Shown here one piece after another: positions 59,766 through 64,000 of a DNA stretch of 64,000 nucleotides. Source of the DNA: Spongiibacter pelagi (lineage in GTDB: Bacteria; Pseudomonadota; Gammaproteobacteria; Pseudomonadales; Spongiibacteraceae). Each line of letters begins with the position of its first letter. The first letter of the stretch is position 1. A program made the position numbers and the translations under genes. The notes below the pieces were generated by a model that did not search any database, was not told the DNA's origin, and saw only the letters and a list, made by a program, of their open reading frames with translations. The stretch lies in assembly GCF_014705705.1 (NCBI RefSeq), contig NZ_JACXLD010000002.1:372001-436000 (forward strand). Reading direction: 5' to 3'.

Positions 59766-59792
59766 GAACTTTTATTTAATACCTGTGTCTAC
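59766..59792 (+). promoter_or_regulatory. sigmaE-type promoter of rpoE
   Basis: GAACTT (59766-59771), a 16-base spacer, then TCTAC (59788-59792) fit the sigmaE/AlgU consensus GAACTT-N16-TCTGA. It lies 60 bases before rpoE, so the operon probably autoregulates. Confidence 0.7.
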
Positions 59793-59851
59793 CCATCAGA
59801 CGCGCTGCGTGGCAGCTCAAGTTGGATTGGGCTGGTGGTTCGAGAGGGGAT

Positions 59852-60448
59852 ATGAGCCAGCCTGAAAAAACAGATGAACAATTGGTCGCGCTGGCCAAGA
59901 AAGGTGATCGCCGGGCTTTTGATTTTCTTGTATTGAAATATCAGCACAAGATTTTCAGCCTGATTTCACGCTATGTCAAAGACGCGGACGAAATTCAGGA
60001 CGTTGCGCAAGAAGCCTTTGTAAAAGCCTATCGTGCTCTGCCGCGTTTTCGTGGAGACAGTGCTTTTTATACTTGGCTTTATCGCATCGCGATTAATACC
60101 GCCAAAAACTATCTGGTGTCTCGCAGCCGCAGACCGCCCGGTAGCGATGTCGATGTCAGCGATGCCGAGTTTTTTGAAGGGCCTTCGGCCTTAAAAGACA
60201 TCGAGACTCCGGAAAATCGCCTGTTTGGTGATGAATTGCAGCGGGTGGTTCAAACCGCGATTCAAGGCCTGCCAGAAGATTTGCGCTCTGCGCTAACGTT
60301 GCGGGAATTTGATGGTCTGAGTTATGAAGATATTGCCGAGGTGATGGACTGCCCGGTAGGTACGGTTCGGTCGCGCATTTTTCGCGCCCGAGAAGCAGTG
60401 GAAAACCGGGTGAAGGCCCAGATGAATGGTGAAGAGGTGATGGCATGA
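59852..60448 (+). CDS. rpoE: RNA polymerase sigma factor RpoE (AlgU)
   Basis: 198-aa ECF sigma factor for envelope stress. Region 2 is DFLVLKYQHKIFSLISRYV to FRGDSAFYTWLYRIAINTAK; region 4 is LTLREFDGLSYEDIAEVMDC then PVGTVRSRIFRARE. GAGAGGGGA just before supports ATG 59852 over the in-frame TTG 59822. It overlaps rseA by 4 bases and is followed by rseB and rseC. Confidence 0.97.
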   Translation: MSQPEKTDEQLVALAKKGDRRAFDFLVLKYQHKIFSLISRYVKDADEIQDVAQEAFVKAYRALPRFRGDSAFYTWLYRIAINTAKNYLVSRSRRPPGSDVDVSDAEFFEGPSALKDIETPENRLFGDELQRVVQTAIQGLPEDLRSALTLREFDGLSYEDIAEVMDCPVGTVRSRIFRAREAVENRVKAQMNGEEVMA

Positions 60449-61032
60449 GTGATTTGCTAAAAGAGTCGCTATCGGCACTGATGGATGGTGAGGCCAGTGA
60501 GCTGGAATTGCGCCGTCTATTAAAGAGTGACGATCCGGCGCTGCGCGAACAATGGGCGGTAATGCATCGCCATCGCGACAGTCTGCATGAACCTGTGGCC
60601 TTCGCCAATTTGGATATTTCCTCACGCGTTATGGCTGAACTGGATTCCGTTAAGCAGGAGTCGTCCGGTCAAACTTGGCGTCAGGCGCTAAGCGGTTTGG
60701 CGGTGGCGGCGAGTGTGGCAGCGGTGGTGGTGTTCGGCGGCAATTTGAGCCAGCTTGGTGGTGGCAATCCCACAGTGGCAGATTCTGGCCGGGTATACCC
60801 AGCTACGGCGACAATGGCGACCGGCAATGTTCCGGTTAGCGCGGAGTTTGGCCAGTCGCCAATTTACCCCCTTAATCAATCTAATATCGCACCGGCTCCG
60901 GCGCCAGATGCGCTGGCGACTCAGCAGGCGCGGGAGCGTTTTGAAGCGCTGTTGCGTAAGCACACGGATAATGCGGCATTAAATAATGGGCAGGGAATTA
61001 TTTCCTACGCGCGAGTGGCCCAGCCAGAGTGA
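60445..61032 (+). CDS. rseA: anti-sigmaE factor RseA (MucA)
   Basis: 195 aa. The N-terminal cytoplasmic RseA domain (LKESLSALMDGEASELELRR, then ALREQWAVMHRHRDSL) binds RpoE. One membrane helix follows (ALSGLAVAASVAAVVVFGG, about residues 77-95), then a periplasmic tail with NNGQGIISYARVAQPE as the likely RseB-binding end. Degradation by DegS and RseP releases RpoE. Confidence 0.93.
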   Translation: MSDLLKESLSALMDGEASELELRRLLKSDDPALREQWAVMHRHRDSLHEPVAFANLDISSRVMAELDSVKQESSGQTWRQALSGLAVAASVAAVVVFGGNLSQLGGGNPTVADSGRVYPATATMATGNVPVSAEFGQSPIYPLNQSNIAPAPAPDALATQQARERFEALLRKHTDNAALNNGQGIISYARVAQPE

Positions 61033-61037
61033 CATCA

Positions 61038-61937
61038 ATGCGACCACTGCTGACGGCAATATTACTGGGCTTCTCGCTAATTACAGCGGCGTCTGAGAAT
61101 ACCGCCGACAGCGAGGTTTTGAGCTGGCTTGAGCGCATGGGGCAAAGTCATCACCAGCTCAGCTATCAAGGTATCGTTACCTACCAAGTTGGCGAGCAAT
61201 TAAGTAGTTTTCGGGTTCGCCACTGGCTGGAAAATGGTCAGGAACACGAGAGTCTTGAGCCCTTGGATGGGCAGTCTTCTGAAGTTCACAAGCAGCGCCA
61301 AGAGCAGGATTGTGAGCACACCAATAGCCAACTATTGCGCCGGGTCAAACTGGATGCATCTGAGGGCGGTCTTCACGCTTCTTATCAGCTTTCAATGCAG
61401 GGTGATCGGCGTCAGGCGGGGCGTGAGGCAGTGGAATTACTGCTGCAACCCAAAGACAGTTATCGCTATGGCTACCGAATGGTGCTCGATGCTGATACCG
61501 GTTTGATGCTGCGCAACGAAATTTTGAGCCTGCAAGGCGATCCGTTAGAGCGTTTTCAATTTGTTATGTTGGATATTGATACGGCGCAGATTGATGATGC
61601 AGCTGAAGTATTGTTGGACTCAGCGATGCCTAATCAAACACAGCAAGCGGATTTGGCTTGGCAGCCTACTTGGTTGCCCGCAGGGTTTAAGCTTTCTGAG
61701 ACGGCGACAAGTGATTTACAGAGTCAAAGTTATACCGATGGCTTGGCGGTAATTTCAATTTTTATCGAACCTTTGGATAGCCGTTATCCCGGTCGTGATA
61801 TGGGTATGCGTCACGGTGCCTCCGTAAGTTATAGTGTGGCCTATCCGGATCAGCAGGTGCTGGTCACGGTGGTGGGCGAAGTGCCCTTGGTGACTGTGCG
61901 GGAAGTGGCGCACTCAATGCGCTGGAGCGAGAAATGA
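61038..61937 (+). CDS. rseB: RseB/MucB periplasmic regulator
   Basis: 299 aa. A signal peptide (PLLTAILLGFSLITAAS) precedes the lipoprotein-carrier-like N-terminal domain (LSYQGIVTYQVGEQLSSFRV) and the smaller C-terminal domain (WQPTWLPAGFKLSETATSD). It binds RseA and protects it from DegS until lipopolysaccharide or misfolded lipoproteins displace it. ATG 61038 is chosen; GTG 61029 overlaps the rseA stop. Confidence 0.93.
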   Translation: MRPLLTAILLGFSLITAASENTADSEVLSWLERMGQSHHQLSYQGIVTYQVGEQLSSFRVRHWLENGQEHESLEPLDGQSSEVHKQRQEQDCEHTNSQLLRRVKLDASEGGLHASYQLSMQGDRRQAGREAVELLLQPKDSYRYGYRMVLDADTGLMLRNEILSLQGDPLERFQFVMLDIDTAQIDDAAEVLLDSAMPNQTQQADLAWQPTWLPAGFKLSETATSDLQSQSYTDGLAVISIFIEPLDSRYPGRDMGMRHGASVSYSVAYPDQQVLVTVVGEVPLVTVREVAHSMRWSEK

Positions 61938-62410
61938 TTGTTGAAACTGGTCGAGTTGTTGCCATAGAGCAGCAGGCGCTCTGGATAGAAACGATCCAAA
62001 AAAGTACCTGTGGTAGCTGCACGGCTAAAAATGGCTGCGGTCAGGGCCTGATGAATCGGGTAATGGATGGGCGCCGCAACCAGCTTAAGGTGCCGCTGGG
62101 CGAGTTTTCAGCTGCGGATTTTGCCATTGATGATCGGGTCGAAATGGGCGTAGAAGAATCGACGCTGCTTTCTGGTGCCTTGATGGTGTATCTGCTGCCG
62201 CTGTTTTCCATGATCGCGGGTATGGGGCTGATCAGCCAGTGGGATAGCCGTGATGGCATTGCGGCTTTGGGCGCGGCTTTAGGTTTTGTATTTGGCCTGC
62301 TGGTGTTGCGGGTTTATAACCGCTGGTTGGAGCGCCGTGGCCGCGCGCAAACAGTATTGCTTGGGCGCTGCCGTGCGGCGGGCGTTCAAACCCTAGATTT
62401 TCAACATTGA
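61934..62410 (+). CDS. rseC: RseC/MucC family protein
   Basis: 158 aa. The N-terminal domain holds a cysteine cluster (STCGSCTAKNGCGQG, about 24-38) that may bind a metal or iron-sulfur centre. Two membrane helices follow (LLSGALMVYLLPLFSMIAGMG is near residue 82; AALGAALGFVFGLLVLRV later). RseC positively modulates sigmaE output and links to Rsx/Rnf electron transfer. It overlaps rseB by 4 bases. Confidence 0.92.
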   Translation: MIVETGRVVAIEQQALWIETIQKSTCGSCTAKNGCGQGLMNRVMDGRRNQLKVPLGEFSAADFAIDDRVEMGVEESTLLSGALMVYLLPLFSMIAGMGLISQWDSRDGIAALGAALGFVFGLLVLRVYNRWLERRGRAQTVLLGRCRAAGVQTLDFQH

Positions 62411-62557
62411 CGCCGGTTTTGGCTGATTGTCTGGCCGTTTTCTCTTCGCTAAGTTTTCCTTCTTTTATCAATACCTTGCTTCGCCGTCATAGCGCTGGAG
62501 CGGGGCTTGCGATACAATCCGCCCCTGTTTTTTCTGCCCCTTAGGTGTATTGCAAGC

Positions 62558-64000
62558 GTGCCCAATCTCGACCTGATTCGGAACTTCTCCATCATCGCCC
62601 ACATTGACCACGGTAAGTCCACTTTGGCTGACCGTTTTATCCAGACTTGCGGTGGACTGTCCGAGCGCGAAATGGCCGAGCAAGTGCTGGATAGTATGGA
62701 TATTGAGCGCGAGCGCGGGATTACCATTAAAGCCCAGAGCGTGACGCTGAATTACACCGCGCAAGACGGCAAAACTTACCAGCTAAACTTTATCGACACG
62801 CCCGGTCACGTCGACTTCACCTATGAGGTTTCGCGTTCGCTTGCTGCCTGTGAAGGTGCGCTGTTGGTGGTCGATGCCGCCCAAGGCGTGGAAGCGCAGT
62901 CGGTGGCCAACTGTTACACCGCCATTGAGCAGGGTTTGGAAGTATTGCCGATCCTGAACAAAATGGACTTGCCACAGGCCGACCCAGACCGGGTGAAGCA
63001 GGAAGTAGAAGAAATTATTGGTATTGATGCCAGCCACGCGGTGCCCGTGAGCGCCAAATCTGGCATGGGTATTAATGATGCGCTGGAATATCTGGTTGCC
63101 ACAATTCCGCCGCCGGAAGGGGATATCGACGCACCTCTGCAAGCACTGATTATTGATTCATGGTTCGATAATTATCAGGGCGTGGTGTCGCTGGTGCGGG
63201 TGAAAAACGGTCAGCTCAAGCGCGGCGACAAAATCATCAGCAAATCCATTGGCAAACCTCAGGTTGTCGATGTTGTCGGGATTTTTACCCCTAAGCAAAC
63301 CAATACCGGCATTCTTAAAGCGGGTGAAGTTGGTTTTGTCATCGCCGGCATTAAAGACATTCACGGCGCGCCAGTGGGCGATACCTTTACCCACGCCAGC
63401 ACGGCAACAGTGCCCGCGCTGCCCGGTTTCAAAAAGGTGAAGCCGCAGGTTTATGCCGGTTTGTTCACCGTTTCTACCGATGATTATGAAGACTTCCGCG
63501 ATGCGCTGGGCAAGTTGACCCTGAACGATGCCTCGCTGTTTTACGAACCTGAAACATCTGATGCGCTGGGCTTTGGTTTCCGCTGTGGCTTCCTTGGCAC
63601 CCTGCATATGGAAATCATTCAGGAGCGTTTGGAGCGGGAATACGACCTCGATTTGATCACCACGGCCCCCACGGTTATCTACCAGGTGGTGCGTAAAAAC
63701 GGTGAAGTGGTAATGGTGGATAACCCTTCATCCATGCCTGATCCGGGTGAGATTGAAGAAACCCGTGAGCCTATCGCCAAGGTCAATATCCTTGTGCCAC
63801 AGGAGCATTTGGGCAATGTATTAACCCTCTGCGCAGAAAAGCGCGGTGTGCAAAAAGATATGCAGTTCCTCGGTCAGCAAGTGTCTCTGACTTGGGATAT
63901 TCCCATGAGTGAAGTGGTGCTGGATTTCTTCGATAGATTGAAATCGGTTAGCCGTGGTTTTGCCTCATTGGATTACAGTTTTGACCGTTTTCAGGCGGCC
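62558..64000 (+). CDS. lepA: elongation factor 4 (LepA), 3' end outside window
   Basis: A ribosome-associated GTPase. 481 codons are visible of about 600. [20 protein letters not shown] begins the G domain: G1 AHIDHGKST, switch [11 protein letters not shown]3 DTPGHVDF, G4 NKMDLP, G5 SAKSG. Domain II follows ([20 protein letters not shown]). The GTG at 62558 fits the conserved N-terminus. The frame stays open to base 64000, where it reads [10 protein letters not shown]. It follows rseC by 147 bases; lepB would be expected next. Confidence 0.97.
   Translation, partial: MPNLDLIRNFSIIAHIDHGKSTLADRFIQTCGGLSEREMAEQVLDSMDIERERGITIKAQSVTLNYTAQDGKTYQLNFIDTPGHVDFTYEVSRSLAACEGALLVVDAAQGVEAQSVANCYTAIEQGLEVLPILNKMDLPQADPDRVKQEVEEIIGIDASHAVPVSAKSGMGINDALEYLVATIPPPEGDIDAPLQALIIDSWFDNYQGVVSLVRVKNGQLKRGDKIISKSIGKPQVVDVVGIFTPKQTNTGILKAGEVGFVIAGIKDIHGAPVGDTFTHASTATVPALPGFKKVKPQVYAGLFTVSTDDYEDFRDALGKLTLNDASLFYEPETSDALGFGFRCGFLGTLHMEIIQERLEREYDLDLITTAPTVIYQVVRKNGEVVMVDNPSSMPDPGEIEETREPIAKVNILVPQEHLGNVLTLCAEKRGVQKDMQFLGQQVSLTWDIPMSEVVLDFFDRLKSVSRGFASLDYSFDRFQAA

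Noticed and set aside
62502-62533. Intrinsic terminator between rseC and lepA
   Set aside because: Only a 5-bp GGGGC/GCCCC stem with a 14-base loop before the T-run; too weak to claim.
1-64000. tRNA, rRNA, insertion sequences or prophage
   Set aside because: No cloverleaf sequences, transposase or phage-type genes were recognised on either strand.

Overview
The window is a gene-dense stretch (about 50% GC) of a gammaproteobacterial chromosome. Gene content and order (rpoE-rseA-rseB-rseC-lepA next to nadB, sdhE-ygfX next to ygfZ, a complete gspC-N operon, and topA followed by a DUF6586-like gene) fit the Cellvibrionales/Spongiibacteraceae side of the class, marine or oligotrophic lipid and steroid degraders. 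That placement is inference; there is no rRNA gene to test it. I see no tRNA, IS element, prophage or CRISPR array. Both edges cut genes: a VWA/CoxE-like gene on the left and lepA on the right.

Layout. 1-7.5 kb: VWA protein, TruC-type pseudouridine synthase, SRPBCC protein, a large acetyl-CoA hydrolase/transferase, ammonium transporter, glutaredoxin-like and MOSC proteins. 7.5-20.2 kb: Slt lytic transglycosylase, Uup ABC-F ATPase, universal stress protein, topA and small conserved neighbours, a YtfJ-like protein, a K+ channel with a zinc ribbon overlapping bioA, and a TetR regulator. 20.5-28.6 kb: sugar-nucleotide epimerase and a five-gene envelope operon (GT2, two GT39, two PAP2). One GT39 is split by a frameshift at an A6 run. 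A MprF-like membrane protein follows. 28.8-40.4 kb: rubredoxin, a DUF3012 lipoprotein and the type II secretion operon gspC to gspN. 40.4-55.4 kb: paired acyl-CoA dehydrogenases, glpK, a GGDEF/EAL protein, then an accessory block of SDR, EthD-like, MerR, TonB receptor, START, PF10118 metal-dependent hydrolase and alpha/beta hydrolase genes. 55.4-64 kb: ung, ygfZ, sdhE, ygfX, nadB, rpoE-rseABC, lepA.

The most notable non-coding signal is in the 321-base gap at 27403-27723. A near-consensus Fur box overlaps the -35 of a sigma70-type promoter (TTGATA-N17-TATAGT). About 63 bases after the predicted start comes a rho-independent terminator hairpin with a T6 tail. This is the architecture of an iron-starvation small RNA such as RyhB or PrrF. 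Its unpaired segment is complementary to the Shine-Dalgarno region of the nearby rubredoxin gene.

A second signal is an 18-bp operator (TTACAY-N6-ATGTAA followed by CATAATA). It sits at matching distances behind TTGACA boxes in front of both the TonB receptor gene and the PF10118 hydrolase gene, so these two units are probably co-regulated. Other candidate control sites are a sigmaE promoter before rpoE, a Pho-box-like repeat before gspC, an FNR-like site beside the stress-protein gene, and perfect palindromes before sdhE and between glpK and the acyl-CoA dehydrogenases.
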